DNA of 64,000 nucleotides from Salibacterium salarium (GCF_030813635.1 NZ_JAUSUM010000001.1:930001-994000); one strand, 5' to 3'; shown: positions 27,274 to 36,826, counted from the first letter of the stretch. Numbers and translations are program-made. The notes: generated by a model not told the origin, from the sequence alone.

Positions 27274-27400
27274 ATAACAAAGAGAATTCAACCATGGGCA
27301 GAAGCTGAGGCGCTGCCCGCGGAAAGCGTCCGCCTGCAGCGCATGCCCTAAATGTTAGTGAAGCATTTTTTGGCTAGTAGTAGACTTTTGATACAGCCCC
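27242..27400. repeat. Repeat element B, short copy of element A in inverse orientation
   Basis: About 159 bp. Its reverse complement matches element A at both ends and across three internal blocks, but lacks two internal segments that A has. The fruA-proximal end doubles as a terminator. No coding content. Confidence 0.8.
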
Positions 27401-27499
27401 TCTTTAAAAAGGTAAGAAAGGGACGAACCGCCTTCGAAGAGACCATGCCCTTGTCCCGTTTGCAGCGGATACGAAAAGAAGCATCGATACACAAGATTA

Positions 27500-27528
27500 T
27501 TACAACATTTGGATATACATGTTAAAAT
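27500..27528 (+). promoter_or_regulatory. Sigma-A promoter of the 58-aa membrane protein gene
   Basis: TTACAA, 17 bases, TAAAAT, about 90 bases before the ATG. Confidence 0.5.
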
Positions 27529-27619
27529 AAGTGGTCGGTTGTTACTGTAGCAGGGACGTTGATTTGTACTCATTTTAAGTCCATGGATTTCGTTTATCGC
27601 AAAAAGGAGGGAGATAATA

Positions 27620-27796
27620 ATGTCTGATGAACAGGAAAAACAGATATTACATGAATTAAATGCCAAACTCGATGAAATGAGTAATAAAAACCAAGGTTTG
27701 TCTACTCCCGTGAAAATTATTGCATTGTTTATAGGATTTACGGTACTAGGACCTTTATGCGCATACTTATTTGAAGCTGCATCCGAGTTATTCTGA
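27620..27796 (+). CDS. Small single-span membrane protein, unknown function
   Basis: 58-aa protein. The first 30 residues are hydrophilic and helix-prone (MSDEQEKQILHELNAKLDEM); one hydrophobic segment follows at about 33-51 with a Gly-Pro kink. AAAGGAGGGAG stands 5-9 nt before the ATG, and a promoter and terminator bracket it, so it looks like a real short gene. I do not recognise the family. Confidence 0.65.
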   Translation: MSDEQEKQILHELNAKLDEMSNKNQGLSTPVKIIALFIGFTVLGPLCAYLFEAASELF

Positions 27797-27864
27797 TGAA
27801 CAAAATCTTTCATAATACATAATCTGCATAGGTCTATGGGAAACGGAGGAAGGTATAAAAACAA

Positions 27865-27919
27865 AGAAACCTATTCTCAACGTCTCTAGAAAGGAGCAGA
27901 CGTTGAGAATAAGGTTTCT
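27865..27919. terminator. Bidirectional terminator between the 58-aa gene and ytzB
   Basis: Long stem of about 20 bp with one bulge, arms 27865-27885 and 27898-27919. Serves convergent genes. Confidence 0.85.
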
Positions 27920-27943
27920 GTTCTATCTTTTAAAAGGTTTTCA

Positions 27944-28249
27944 TTAAGAACTAAGTTCAAGGATTGTTCCGGTTTTGGCGTCGACAATGAAATCCATTTG
28001 CGTCGTTTCGCCTTCTTTCGTACTTGAAATGCCGCCTCTGTATACTTTGTATTCAAGATCGTCTTTTTTATAATTCTCCGCAGTCATATGAATCCAAGAG
28101 CCATTGACAGGAATATGATCCTGAATGTTCTCTTTCACCGTTTTAAGTGCTTTTTCAGGAGTAATATGTTCCCCTCCTGCGTATTCCTTCAACACATACC
28201 CTGCTAAAAAACCGATGCCAGCTCCAATAAGTATATCTCTTGCTTTCAT
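27944..28249 (-). CDS. ytzB: PepSY-domain small protein (YtzB)
   Basis: 101-aa protein with an N-terminal hydrophobic segment (ILIGAGIGFLAGYVL), probably a membrane anchor or uncleaved signal, then a PepSY-like domain ending in FIVDAKTGTILEL. PepSY domains are thought to modulate proteases. It is divergent from the M42 peptidase gene ytoP, with which it may share a promoter region. Confidence 0.8.
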   Translation of the reverse strand: MKARDILIGAGIGFLAGYVLKEYAGGEHITPEKALKTVKENIQDHIPVNGSWIHMTAENYKKDDLEYKVYRGGISSTKEGETTQMDFIVDAKTGTILELSS

Positions 28250-28393
28250 ATTTACCCTGCCTTTCTCTAATGGATTTTCTACAAGTATAGCCTAAAATAA
28301 ACGAGATTCCAAATATAATCAAGCTGTAGGTAGAAAAAAATAAGCGCTTTCGGTAAAATGTAAAGGAGATAAAGTGACGAAAGGAAGTATACT

Positions 28394-29467
28394 ATGAAGC
28401 AAGAAACGATGGATATGTTTAAGACATTAACAGAATTGCCGGGAGCTCCTGGCTTTGAACATGACGTTAGAGCTTACGTTAAAAATGAACTTGAAAAATA
28501 CAGCGAAAACATTGTACAAGACAAGTTAGGTAGTGTGTTTGGGGTGAAATCCAGCAGCCAGAATGGACCAAGGGTTATGGTAGCAGGTCATATGGATGAA
28601 GTTGGGTTTATGGTAAAAGCTATTAACAAAAAGGGGATGATTCAGTTTGAACCTCTTGGTGGGTGGTGGAGTCAAGTTTTGCTCGCCCAACGTGTGCAGG
28701 TTATCACAGATAACGGGCCGATTACTGGTGTCATTGGTTCAACACCCCCTCATTTGCTCGAAGAATCTCAACGCCAAAAGCCGATGCCGATGAATAAGAT
28801 GTACATAGATGTAGGAGCCGATGATAAGGAAGATGCCGAAACAATTGGTATCAAACCAGGGCAGCCGATTTTGCCGATTTGCCCATTCACTCCTATGGCA
28901 AATGAAAAAAAGATACTCGCTAAATCATGGGATAACCGTTATGGCGTAGGATTAGCAATAGAACTGTTGAAAGAGCTACAGCATAAAAATCACCCTAACA
29001 TTGTTTATTCCGGGGCTACCGTACAGGAAGAGGTAGGCTTACGAGGTGCAGCGACATCTTCTCAGATGATTCAACCAGATGTATTTTATGCTTTAGATGC
29101 AAGTCCTGCTAATGATGCCACTGGTGGCGATGATGCGTTTGGTCATCTTGGTAAAGGGGCGCTTTTGCGCATTTTTGATCAGACAATGGTGACTCATCGA
29201 GGCATACGTGATTTTGTGTTGGATACAGCGGAAAGTAATGACATTCCATATCAATATTTTGTTTCCCAAGGGGGAACAGATGCAGGACGTGTACACATGT
29301 CAAATGAAGGGGTGCCGTCCGCAGTCGTTGGCGTCTGTTCCCGTTATATTCATACGGCCGCTTCGATGCTTCACGTAGATGACTACGCTGCCGCCAAAGA
29401 GCTCATTACAAAATTGGTAGAAACAACAGACAATAATGCGGTAGAATACATTCGAAAAGGTGTATAA
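28394..29467 (+). CDS. ytoP: M42-family aminopeptidase (YtoP)
   Basis: 357-aa M42 glutamyl aminopeptidase-type metalloenzyme. Metal-binding motifs are visible: [27 protein letters not shown] with the catalytic Glu pair, ALDASPA and a C-terminal RYIHTAAS. Tetrahedral dodecamers are usual in this family. AAAGGAAG precedes the ATG. The DUF84 gene follows after 5 bases. Confidence 0.93.
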   Translation: MKQETMDMFKTLTELPGAPGFEHDVRAYVKNELEKYSENIVQDKLGSVFGVKSSSQNGPRVMVAGHMDEVGFMVKAINKKGMIQFEPLGGWWSQVLLAQRVQVITDNGPITGVIGSTPPHLLEESQRQKPMPMNKMYIDVGADDKEDAETIGIKPGQPILPICPFTPMANEKKILAKSWDNRYGVGLAIELLKELQHKNHPNIVYSGATVQEEVGLRGAATSSQMIQPDVFYALDASPANDATGGDDAFGHLGKGALLRIFDQTMVTHRGIRDFVLDTAESNDIPYQYFVSQGGTDAGRVHMSNEGVPSAVVGVCSRYIHTAASMLHVDDYAAAKELITKLVETTDNNAVEYIRKGV

Positions 29468-29472
29468 GGAAA

Positions 29473-29982
29473 ATGAAACGATGTGGAGTAGGGTCAAAAA
29501 ATCAAGCGAAACTCCAGGCTGTAGCTTCTGTTTTCGCTGAAGTTGACTATGACGTGCAAGGTTTTGATGTCGATAGTACGGTTTCGGCACAGCCGTTTTC
29601 CGATGAAGAAACAAAAGCAGGGGCTATAAGTAGAGCAAAAGCGGTTCTAGAAAAAGACGTGGAAATCGGGATTGGGCTTGAAGGTGGTGTCATGCAAATG
29701 AACGATGGATTGTACCTTTGCAATTGGGGCGCTATTGCTGATAAGCAGAATCATGTATTCACGGCAGCGGGAGCGAAAATTCTACTTCCCGAAGAAATAG
29801 CCAGCGGCCTTCATCGCGGAGAAGAATTGAAGACGGTGATGGATTTGTATACAAATCGTCATGGAATAAGCCACGAAGAGGGAGCTGTTGGTATTTTCAC
29901 AAACGGAGTGATTTCAAGAACTGACATGTTTATTCATACGGTTCGATTACTTTATGGACAACGGTGCTTTTATTTATCATGA
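29473..29982 (+). CDS. DUF84 (YjjX-type) non-canonical purine NTPase
   Basis: 169-aa protein of the DUF84/YjjX family, ITPase or XTPase-like. Visible marks: N-terminal GSKNQAKLQAV, IGIGLEGGV, and HEEGAVGIFTNG. By family it hydrolyses inosine or xanthosine triphosphates from damaged pools. It starts 5 bases after ytoP, so it is co-transcribed. The RBS is poor and probably relies on coupling. Confidence 0.85.
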   Translation: MKRCGVGSKNQAKLQAVASVFAEVDYDVQGFDVDSTVSAQPFSDEETKAGAISRAKAVLEKDVEIGIGLEGGVMQMNDGLYLCNWGAIADKQNHVFTAAGAKILLPEEIASGLHRGEELKTVMDLYTNRHGISHEEGAVGIFTNGVISRTDMFIHTVRLLYGQRCFYLS

Positions 29983-29989
29983 AGATAAG

Positions 29990-30022
29990 AAAAACGGAGC
30001 AGGAAAAACCTGCTCCGTTTTT
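29990..30022. terminator. Bidirectional terminator, DUF84 gene / ytoQ
   Basis: Perfect 14-bp stem, arms 29990-30003 and 30009-30022, with A and T runs on the outside. Confidence 0.9.
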
Positions 30023-30027
30023 TTGCT

Positions 30028-30474
30028 TTAATTCTTTTCAAAAATGTAGGATAAGGCTTGTAATGCTTGTTGTTTTGTTTCGACAACCACTTGAGCCTTG
30101 TTGGCCAGTTCTTTTGTCGGATGGTGAAGTTCACGAGGGCGAATTAAAATGAAAGGTTTTCCCATAGCAATGGCCGCGCCTGCATCCATTGCCGAATTCC
30201 ATTGCTTGTACTTTTCGCCGAATAAAGCAATCACAACGTCTGCTTTTTGCATGAGAACTTCTGTACGCAAATTGTTTAAGCTTGAAGCTGCTTCGTCCTT
30301 AAAAACGGGATCTGGTTGTTTGCCTAAGATTTCTTCCCCGATATTATCAGAACGGTCATGGTTTTCCATAGGTCCTGAAAATTCAATTGGTAAATTCATA
30401 GATTGGGCTTGCTCGCGAATGTCATCCCGCCAATTGTCGTGAATTTGTCCTGCTAAGTATACGTGTAACTCCAT
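30028..30474 (-). CDS. ytoQ: YtoQ-family protein
   Basis: 148-aa protein of the YtoQ family, with a nucleoside 2-deoxyribosyltransferase-like fold (VYLAGQIHDNWRDDI, then SAMDAGAAIAMGKPFILIRP). No confirmed activity is known to me. Two adjacent ATG codons follow AAAGGGG; I use the second, which matches family length. The longer frame upstream (37 codons) has no RBS. Confidence 0.85.
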   Translation of the reverse strand: MELHVYLAGQIHDNWRDDIREQAQSMNLPIEFSGPMENHDRSDNIGEEILGKQPDPVFKDEAASSLNNLRTEVLMQKADVVIALFGEKYKQWNSAMDAGAAIAMGKPFILIRPRELHHPTKELANKAQVVVETKQQALQALSYIFEKN

Positions 30475-30610
30475 CATAAATCCCCTTTCCTTGTATTGTT
30501 TCTCTATAAATATCATCAAATGTATTCTTTTTCTTGTCAATTCATAAGAAATGAAGGTAAGATGATAACAACTGAAAGAAATCATAGATTGTCGATAATG
30601 GGGGAGAGAA

Positions 30611-31621
30611 ATGAAGCAATTTTTTTTGCGTAAGGGTGTAAACTTATCTGTAAAGACATATGCGATAACGTCATTGAGTTATATGGCTCTCGGTTTATTT
30701 GCATCATTAATTATTGGACTCATTATTCGTACGATAGGAGAACAACTAGAATGGGGCTTTTTTGTCGACATGGGACAGTTGGCGATGGATTTAATGGGTC
30801 CTGCGATAGGAGCGGCAGTTGCGTATGGTTTAAAAGCACCACCTCTTATTGTTTTTTCTGCGGTCATAACTGGTGCTGCAGGGGCGGATTTAGGTGGACC
30901 GGCAGGAGCATTTGCAGCAGCACTCTTATCGGTGGAAATAGGAAAGCTTGTTTCAAAAGAAACGAAACTGGATATTATCGTTACTCCTTTTGTGACGATT
31001 GCTGTTGGTTATACTGTCGCTTATTTTCTAGGACCGATTATTGATGTTGCTTTAATAAATATAGGAAATACTATCATGTGGGCAACGGAACAGCAACCTT
31101 TCATAATGGGAATAATTGTCGCTGTGTTAATGGGACTTGCTTTGACGGCTCCTATATCGAGTGCAGCAATTGCAATTATGATTGAACTTGAGGGGATTGC
31201 CGCAGGAGCTGCAACGGTTGGATGTGCGGCGCAAATGGTAGGTTTTGCGGTGAGCAGTTACCGGGAAAACGGTATATCGGGTCTTGCTGCACTAGGAATT
31301 GGCACATCGATGCTCCAAGTTCCAAATGTGGTAAAAAATCCACTTATACTTTTACCGCCAACGATAGCAGGTGCTGTGTTTGCCCCCCTGTCTACCATGG
31401 TATTTTTTATGGAAAATAATCCATCTGGAGCAGGGATGGGGACCAGTGGATTTGTCGGTCAAATAATGACGTTTTCAGTAATGGGGTTTCATCTTCCACT
31501 ATTATTCATTATGCTTTTGATTCACGTTGCAGGGCCTGCTATTGTAAGTCTCAGTTTGTCTGAGTGGATGAGAAAGAAAGAATGGATTAAACTTGGAGAT
31601 ATGGAGATAGACCAAGGATAA
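30611..31621 (+). CDS. Stand-alone PTS EIIC-type membrane protein
   Basis: 336-aa membrane protein of the PTS_EIIC_2 family with roughly nine to ten hydrophobic segments, glycine and alanine rich. It has no EIIA or EIIB domain, and none is encoded nearby. Substrate unknown; members are widespread in Firmicutes. The start has GGGAGAG 2-3 nt closer than usual. YtpP follows after 17 bases. Confidence 0.82.
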   Translation: MKQFFLRKGVNLSVKTYAITSLSYMALGLFASLIIGLIIRTIGEQLEWGFFVDMGQLAMDLMGPAIGAAVAYGLKAPPLIVFSAVITGAAGADLGGPAGAFAAALLSVEIGKLVSKETKLDIIVTPFVTIAVGYTVAYFLGPIIDVALINIGNTIMWATEQQPFIMGIIVAVLMGLALTAPISSAAIAIMIELEGIAAGAATVGCAAQMVGFAVSSYRENGISGLAALGIGTSMLQVPNVVKNPLILLPPTIAGAVFAPLSTMVFFMENNPSGAGMGTSGFVGQIMTFSVMGFHLPLLFIMLLIHVAGPAIVSLSLSEWMRKKEWIKLGDMEIDQG

Positions 31622-31638
31622 ACTAGGAGGTATGGAAT

Positions 31639-31968
31639 ATGCAGGATATTACAGAAAGAGCTCAATTTGATAAGGTTATTTCTAATGAAAAGGCTGTAGT
31701 TATGTTTTCGGCGGATTGGTGCCCGGATTGTCGAGTGATTGAACCGGCGCTTCCCGAATTAGAGGAGGAGAATAAAAGCTTTTCCTTTTATCACGCAGAT
31801 CGCGATCAATTAATAGATGTTTGTCAGGATTATGACATTTTCGGCATCCCAAGTTTTCTAGTGTTTGAAAATGGTGAAGAAATCCATCGTTATGTAGATA
31901 AAGATAGAAAAACGCCAGAACAAGTACAAGCCTTTTTAGATGAAGCGAATCAAAAAATCAGTTCTTGA
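31639..31968 (+). CDS. ytpP: Thioredoxin-like protein (YtpP)
   Basis: 109-aa thioredoxin-fold protein with active site CPDC at residues 28-31 and the cis-Pro loop GIPSF. It is probably a cytoplasmic disulfide reductase; the partner is unknown. RBS AGGAGG before the ATG. Confidence 0.9.
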   Translation: MQDITERAQFDKVISNEKAVVMFSADWCPDCRVIEPALPELEEENKSFSFYHADRDQLIDVCQDYDIFGIPSFLVFENGEEIHRYVDKDRKTPEQVQAFLDEANQKISS

Positions 31969-32365
31969 TAGTAGAGAAACATTAACGACGAAGGATGTCT
32001 AGAATAAGCAGAGGTGGATTGTCTACCCCATCTTTGTCTTCGTGTAGTATAAAAAAGCAGCTGTAATGAGTTATTCATCACAGCTGCTTTTTTGTTTACT
32101 TGAAAAAATTCCTCGTTTAAGCTGATTTTGATATCGAAGAAACCTTTGTTTGTAAAGTGTTGGTGGAAGATGCTATTGTTTCTTCTCCAGAAAAGTTTTT
32201 TGTAGTTATTCAAGAGAGAAATGGATAATAAATTAAAACATAAAAAATAAAACTTTAGAACTAAAATGAAAAGGCAAACTCATTTATGCTATGTATTAAT
32301 CGTGTTAAACTAAGTGAAGCAATAGCACAATACGTGAGTTGTAAGAAAAAAGGAGAGATTCCTGT
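31969..32365. other. Intergenic region with terminator and possible ytpQ promoter
   Basis: Apart from the strong terminator at 32051-32093, a possible promoter TTGTAG, 18 bases, GATAAT lies at 32200-32229. No gene or recognised RNA is seen. Confidence 0.4.
32051..32093. terminator. ytpP terminator
   Basis: Perfect 14-bp stem, arms 32051-32064 and 32080-32093, with A6 and T6 outside. Confidence 0.85.
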
Positions 32366-33163
32366 ATGGATATATTAGAATTTAAACAAAAATTAGAGAA
32401 ACGATTGGAAAAAGACAATCGTCGTTTTGTGTTCGATGAAGAGCATAGTTCATTAAGAGTGGATCATACTGGTTTAAATAAAGGCGTCGATTTAGATTTA
32501 AACAAATTGTTGGCAAAAAACGATAAGGACCATGAACAGGCGTTAAAAGAAGCTGCCGATTTTATTAATGCTTCGTTTGAGGCAATGGAACGAAATGTGA
32601 CGTTAAAAGGAAAAGAAAAAAACATTTATCCTGTATTACGTTCGACTTCTTTTCCAACCGAAACAAGGGATGGGAAAACATTAATTTTCTCTGAACACAC
32701 GGCAGAAACTCGTATTTATTACGCTCTTGATTTAGGGGAAGCATATACTATGCTCGAGCAAGAGACAGCTGATAAGGAAGGTTTCACTGCAGAACAGTTG
32801 AAAGAATTAGCTTTATTTAATGTACGTTCACTTGAAAATACGTATAAGACAGATGAAGTGGCTGGTAACACTTTTTATTTCATCAATACAAACGATGGAT
32901 ATGATGCAAGCCGTCTGTTGAACGAAGCATTCACAGAAGAAATAAGTCATTTTATCGAAGGTGACATGGCTGTTGCGGTCCCGCACCAAGATGTGTTGAT
33001 TATTGCAGATATTCACAATGACCAAGGTTATGATGTGTTAGGACAAATGACTTTCCGGTTCTTTAATAATGGAAGAATACCAATCACCGCCTTACCATTT
33101 TTATATGAAAATGGGTCACTGGAACCGATTTTTATTCTAGCTCGTAAAAAACCACAAAAATAA
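32366..33163 (+). CDS. ytpQ: DUF1444 protein (YtpQ)
   Basis: 265-aa conserved Bacillus protein of the DUF1444 family; function unknown. It has a charged N-terminus and a conserved HDQD/DIHNDQGYDVLGQM stretch near the C-terminus; no membrane segment or known catalytic motif. RBS AAAGGAGAG before the ATG. It is followed by ytpR, as in B. subtilis. Confidence 0.87.
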   Translation: MDILEFKQKLEKRLEKDNRRFVFDEEHSSLRVDHTGLNKGVDLDLNKLLAKNDKDHEQALKEAADFINASFEAMERNVTLKGKEKNIYPVLRSTSFPTETRDGKTLIFSEHTAETRIYYALDLGEAYTMLEQETADKEGFTAEQLKELALFNVRSLENTYKTDEVAGNTFYFINTNDGYDASRLLNEAFTEEISHFIEGDMAVAVPHQDVLIIADIHNDQGYDVLGQMTFRFFNNGRIPITALPFLYENGSLEPIFILARKKPQK

Positions 33164-33231
33164 CGGGGAGCACTGTTATTTTTATGATACAATGAATGAG
33201 GAAATGTTCGAATGAAGGAGTTACTATAATA

Positions 33232-33849
33232 ATGAATGTCTTTTATAACAATAATGGAATGGGAGACACATTGATTGTGTCCCTTAAAGAAATTGAAAAA
33301 CAAAAACGTGCTGTTGAACGAAAAGGTGACGTAGCACGGTTGTATCACGAAAATACTGGCGAGACGACAGGCTATACAATTTTTCATGCGTCGAACTATG
33401 GAAATATTGATCAAACGGGAATGATTTCACTCTCAACAGATGTGAAGAATCTTATCGAAAGCGCCTTGAACCAAAATGGCTGGACCGAAAAGATCACATT
33501 TCCAGAAACTCCGTCGTTTGTTGTCGGTTTTGTGAAGGAAAGAAAGAAACACCCGGATGCTGACAAACTAAGTGTCTGCCAAGTGGATGTCGGAGAAGAA
33601 ACATACCAGATTGTGTGTGGAGCACCTAATGTAGATAAAGGTCAAAAAGTAGTTATTGCAATGCCAGGAGCTTTCATGCCCGGCGGAATGAAAATCAAAA
33701 AATCAAAACTGCGCGGAGTGTCATCAAACGGAATGATTTGTTCAGCTAAAGAACTAGTATTAGCGGATGCTCCAAATGAAAAGGGAATTCTTGTGCTAAA
33801 CGATTCGTACGAGACAGGCCGTGAATTTCTTTCTCAATACCATAACTAA
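33232..33849 (+). CDS. ytpR: tRNA-binding (EMAP/PheT-type) protein YtpR
   Basis: 205-aa protein. The N-terminal 95 residues are YtpR-specific ([18 protein letters not shown]); the C-terminal half is an OB-fold tRNA-binding domain like that of PheT ([33 protein letters not shown]). Its cellular role is not established. I start at the ATG matching the family N-terminus although GGAG is 11 nt away; a 12-codon extension lacks an RBS. Confidence 0.9.
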   Translation: MNVFYNNNGMGDTLIVSLKEIEKQKRAVERKGDVARLYHENTGETTGYTIFHASNYGNIDQTGMISLSTDVKNLIESALNQNGWTEKITFPETPSFVVGFVKERKKHPDADKLSVCQVDVGEETYQIVCGAPNVDKGQKVVIAMPGAFMPGGMKIKKSKLRGVSSNGMICSAKELVLADAPNEKGILVLNDSYETGREFLSQYHN

Positions 33850-33900
33850 GAGAACCATCATCATACTAATAGGGTGACGATGTAGGTACACTTTCTACCG

Positions 33901-33932
33901 AAAAAACCACTGGGAAGGGCTAGTGGTTTTTT
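33901..33932 (+). terminator. ytpR terminator
   Basis: 11-bp stem, arms 33901-33911 and 33922-33932. Confidence 0.85.
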
Positions 33933-33988
33933 GTAAATCCACTAGTGATGCAATCAGTTTACAGCAACCATAAAAAGGGGATGGTACC

Positions 33989-36382
33989 ATGGGCGGTTCC
34001 TTTCAGCGATTAAAACAAAAAATGCAGGACTTATTGTTAGGAGGAGAAGAAACAGATAAAGAAAGCAATTCAACTGCTGCTCCTTCTCCTCAACATCAAA
34101 AAAAGTCTCGGCAGCATGCACAAATTTATAAGGACACAGAATCAAATGCCAAAGTCGTCCATTATTATCCAAAAAAAGGAAATTTCAGATTTCCGCTTGA
34201 TGTAGGGGAATCTAAAGAACCGGCGCATCAACCAGTGCAGAAAACGGAAGAGAAACCGAGAGAAACCACGTTTTATGACTCCTCGTTTACTAATAACGAA
34301 CAAGCAGATAAGAAGACAGAACGACAAAGTACAACAGAAAGAAAAGAACAAAATTCGGTTTCTTCAGTAGAAAGACAAAATTATTTCCAGGGAAATGATT
34401 TTTCATCTGAGGAAATTCCTTCGCCTGTTTTCGGGTTTGAAAGAGTACCACTCCACCCAGATTTCTTAAAGAAAAGGAATCATACGGTATTACCTGTCAC
34501 AGAAAGTCGGGAAATGGAGTCCGAAGAGGAAGAAAGCACTGCGTCAGAAGAAATAAGATTGGAGTCAGAGTTAGAAAAGCAAGAACCACCTCAGTCTACG
34601 GAAAATGAAATAGACGACAGGATGGAGTCGACCTTTTATAGTGAACAGACAGTCGATATATCAATTCCTTCTGCAGCAGGGGATACTAGTCAGCCGTATT
34701 CCTCAAATTCGGAAGTTGTTGACCAAACACAAGTAGAAACAGTGAACAAAGAAACAGAGTCAGTTGATACTGAAGCAAAAGCAGAGTCGCAACGTCTTTC
34801 ACGTCAAGAACGCCGCAGACAGCGAAGAGAATCACGCGAGAAGAACGAAGAGAAGACTCAAGAGTCCTCTCAGAAAAGTTCCCAGTCAACTGTCCCTTTT
34901 AACGTGTTAATGTATGAAAATGCACATCATTCACAAACAAAAAGAGGCAAAAAGAGTGCATCTACTACATATGAATTTCCGGGAATACACTTATTAAATG
35001 TACCGCCTAAAGCAGAAGAAAATGATTCGGAAGAACTGCAACAACAAAAACAACAGCTTGAAAATACGCTTCACAACTTTAACGTTGATGCAAAAGTTAT
35101 CGATGTGACAAAAGGACCTTCTGTCACAAGGTATGAAGTACAGCCGGCTGCAGGCGTTAAAGTGAATAAAATCACTAATTTAACTGATGATATGAAGCTG
35201 GCTCTTGCCGCAAAAGATCTTAGAATGGAAGCGCCTATTCCTGGTAAAAATGCGATTGGTATTGAAGTCCCGAACCCCGTCAGCAAACCAGTTTTTTTAC
35301 GAGAAATTTTACGACGAGATGTATTTACTCGGAGTGATTCTCCTTTAACAGTGGCGATGGGGCTTGATATTTCAGGAAGCCCTATTGTTGCAGACCTTCA
35401 AAAAATGCCTCATGGTCTCATTGCTGGAGCCACAGGTTCAGGGAAAAGTGTATGTATTAATTCCATTTTGTTGAGTATTCTTTATAAGTCGAATCCTGAA
35501 GAAGTAAAACTGATGCTTATAGATCCCAAAATGGTTGAACTTGCATCTTACAAGGAAATTCCCCATCTTGTCACACCGGTTATAAATGACGCTAAAGAAG
35601 CGACGGCCGGCTTGAAATGGGCTGTTGCTGAAATGGAAGAGCGGTATGAAAGGTTGGCCCACGAGGGAGTGCGCGATATAACAAAATACAATGAGCGTGT
35701 ACAGCAAAAAGGCACTCCGGAAAAGAAAATGCCATATATTGTCATTATTATTGATGAGCTGGCTGATTTAATGATGGTGTCTCCACAGGACGTGGAAGAT
35801 GCGGTGTGCAGAATTGCTCAAAAAGCAAGAGCATGCGGTATTCATCTGTTACTCGCAACACAGCGTCCGTCGGTGGATGTTATTACTGGTTTAATTAAAG
35901 CAAATATTCCAAGTCGGACTGCTTTTGCTGTGTCATCACAAGTTGATTCACGTACTATTCTTGATATGGGCGGAGCAGAAAGACTAATTGGTAAAGGCGA
36001 CATGCTTTTTCATGAAAATACCTCGCCGAAGCCGTTAAGAGTGCAAGGAACCTTTGTAAGCGATGAAGAAATTGATGCTGTCACTGAGTTTGTAAAAAGT
36101 CAAAAAGCACCTGCCTATATGTTTCAACGTGAAGAGCTTGCTAAAAAAGTAGATCAACAGGAAAGTGGTGATGCATTATTTCCTGAAGCTTGTCATTTTG
36201 TAACAGAACAAGGTAGTGCTTCGTCCTCCTTGTTGCAGCGCCATTTCTCTATAGGGTATAATCGAGCTGCAAAATTAATCGACATGATGGAGAAAAAAGG
36301 AATCATTTCAGGGCCAAGAGGAAGTAAACCAAGACAGGTTCTGATGAGCCAAAATGAAATAGAAGAACAACAATTGATGTAG
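33989..36382 (+). CDS. sftA: SftA-type DNA translocase (FtsK/SpoIIIE family)
   Basis: 797-aa cytosolic FtsK-type motor that clears chromosomes from the closing septum. No membrane segments at the N-terminus, unlike SpoIIIE. Residues about 25-330 are a charged, Glu/Gln/Ser-rich linker; an alpha/beta motor follows with Walker A GATGSGKS at 480-487, Walker B IIIDELADLM and the C-terminal gamma winged helix (SSLLQRHFSIGYNRAAKLID). Shorter than B. subtilis SftA, all in the linker. RBS AAAAGGGGATGG. Confidence 0.93.
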   Translation: MGGSFQRLKQKMQDLLLGGEETDKESNSTAAPSPQHQKKSRQHAQIYKDTESNAKVVHYYPKKGNFRFPLDVGESKEPAHQPVQKTEEKPRETTFYDSSFTNNEQADKKTERQSTTERKEQNSVSSVERQNYFQGNDFSSEEIPSPVFGFERVPLHPDFLKKRNHTVLPVTESREMESEEEESTASEEIRLESELEKQEPPQSTENEIDDRMESTFYSEQTVDISIPSAAGDTSQPYSSNSEVVDQTQVETVNKETESVDTEAKAESQRLSRQERRRQRRESREKNEEKTQESSQKSSQSTVPFNVLMYENAHHSQTKRGKKSASTTYEFPGIHLLNVPPKAEENDSEELQQQKQQLENTLHNFNVDAKVIDVTKGPSVTRYEVQPAAGVKVNKITNLTDDMKLALAAKDLRMEAPIPGKNAIGIEVPNPVSKPVFLREILRRDVFTRSDSPLTVAMGLDISGSPIVADLQKMPHGLIAGATGSGKSVCINSILLSILYKSNPEEVKLMLIDPKMVELASYKEIPHLVTPVINDAKEATAGLKWAVAEMEERYERLAHEGVRDITKYNERVQQKGTPEKKMPYIVIIIDELADLMMVSPQDVEDAVCRIAQKARACGIHLLLATQRPSVDVITGLIKANIPSRTAFAVSSQVDSRTILDMGGAERLIGKGDMLFHENTSPKPLRVQGTFVSDEEIDAVTEFVKSQKAPAYMFQREELAKKVDQQESGDALFPEACHFVTEQGSASSSLLQRHFSIGYNRAAKLIDMMEKKGIISGPRGSKPRQVLMSQNEIEEQQLM

Positions 36383-36420
36383 TTTTATCAAAAATACGTA
36401 ATGATTATAGGTTTCATACC

Positions 36421-36449
36421 TTGTCTTTCACTGCAAGGTTATATATGAT
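36421..36449 (+). promoter_or_regulatory. Sigma-A promoter of the 62-aa gene
   Basis: TTGTCT, 17 bases, TATGAT. It leaves an untranslated leader of about 130 nt. Confidence 0.6.
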
Positions 36450-36456
36450 AGAGAGT

Positions 36457-36585
36457 AAGCTAGAACTATAGCACCAATATACAGCCTGAGGTCAATTCAA
36501 ATCATTGCAATCAAGACGCAGCAAAGAAAACAGCTTAGGCTGAATGTAACGTAAGCAGACTTCTTCAAACAAAGGAGGACCTCTT
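36457..36585 (+). promoter_or_regulatory. Candidate two-state leader of the 62-aa gene
   Basis: A 9-bp helix with one G-U pair can form between 36482-36490 and 36534-36542, closing a 43-nt loop. GAGGTC at 36488-36493 can instead pair with GACCTC at 36578-36583, which overlaps the end of the AAAGGAGG Shine-Dalgarno. The two pairings share bases and exclude each other. No known riboswitch family is recognised. Confidence 0.35.
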
Positions 36586-36774
36586 ATGGAACAGATTCAG
36601 CTGGATGTATTGTTAGAATTCCTTTATCCGCAAGCACTTGACCTGTTGAAAACAGAGGAAAAGACGGTGCCGATTGTACTGCAGGATGGTTTGCGTGATG
36701 TAAGCGAAGCGGATGTGCAAGAGATTATGGAGGCTGTGATTATGGAACGCGGACAAGATTCTATTGTTCATTAA
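36586..36774 (+). CDS. 62-aa protein of unknown function
   Basis: Small acidic soluble protein, rich in Leu, Glu and Asp, with predicted helices. It has a strong RBS (AAAGGAGG, 7 nt) and its own promoter, so it is likely real. No family recognised. Followed by a short inverted-repeat element and the phosphoribosyltransferase gene. Confidence 0.7.
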   Translation: MEQIQLDVLLEFLYPQALDLLKTEEKTVPIVLQDGLRDVSEADVQEIMEAVIMERGQDSIVH

Positions 36775-36826
36775 TGGATGTTGTTTGAAGGGAATGAACT
36801 TCAAGCAGAAAAGAGGTTGCTTGAAT

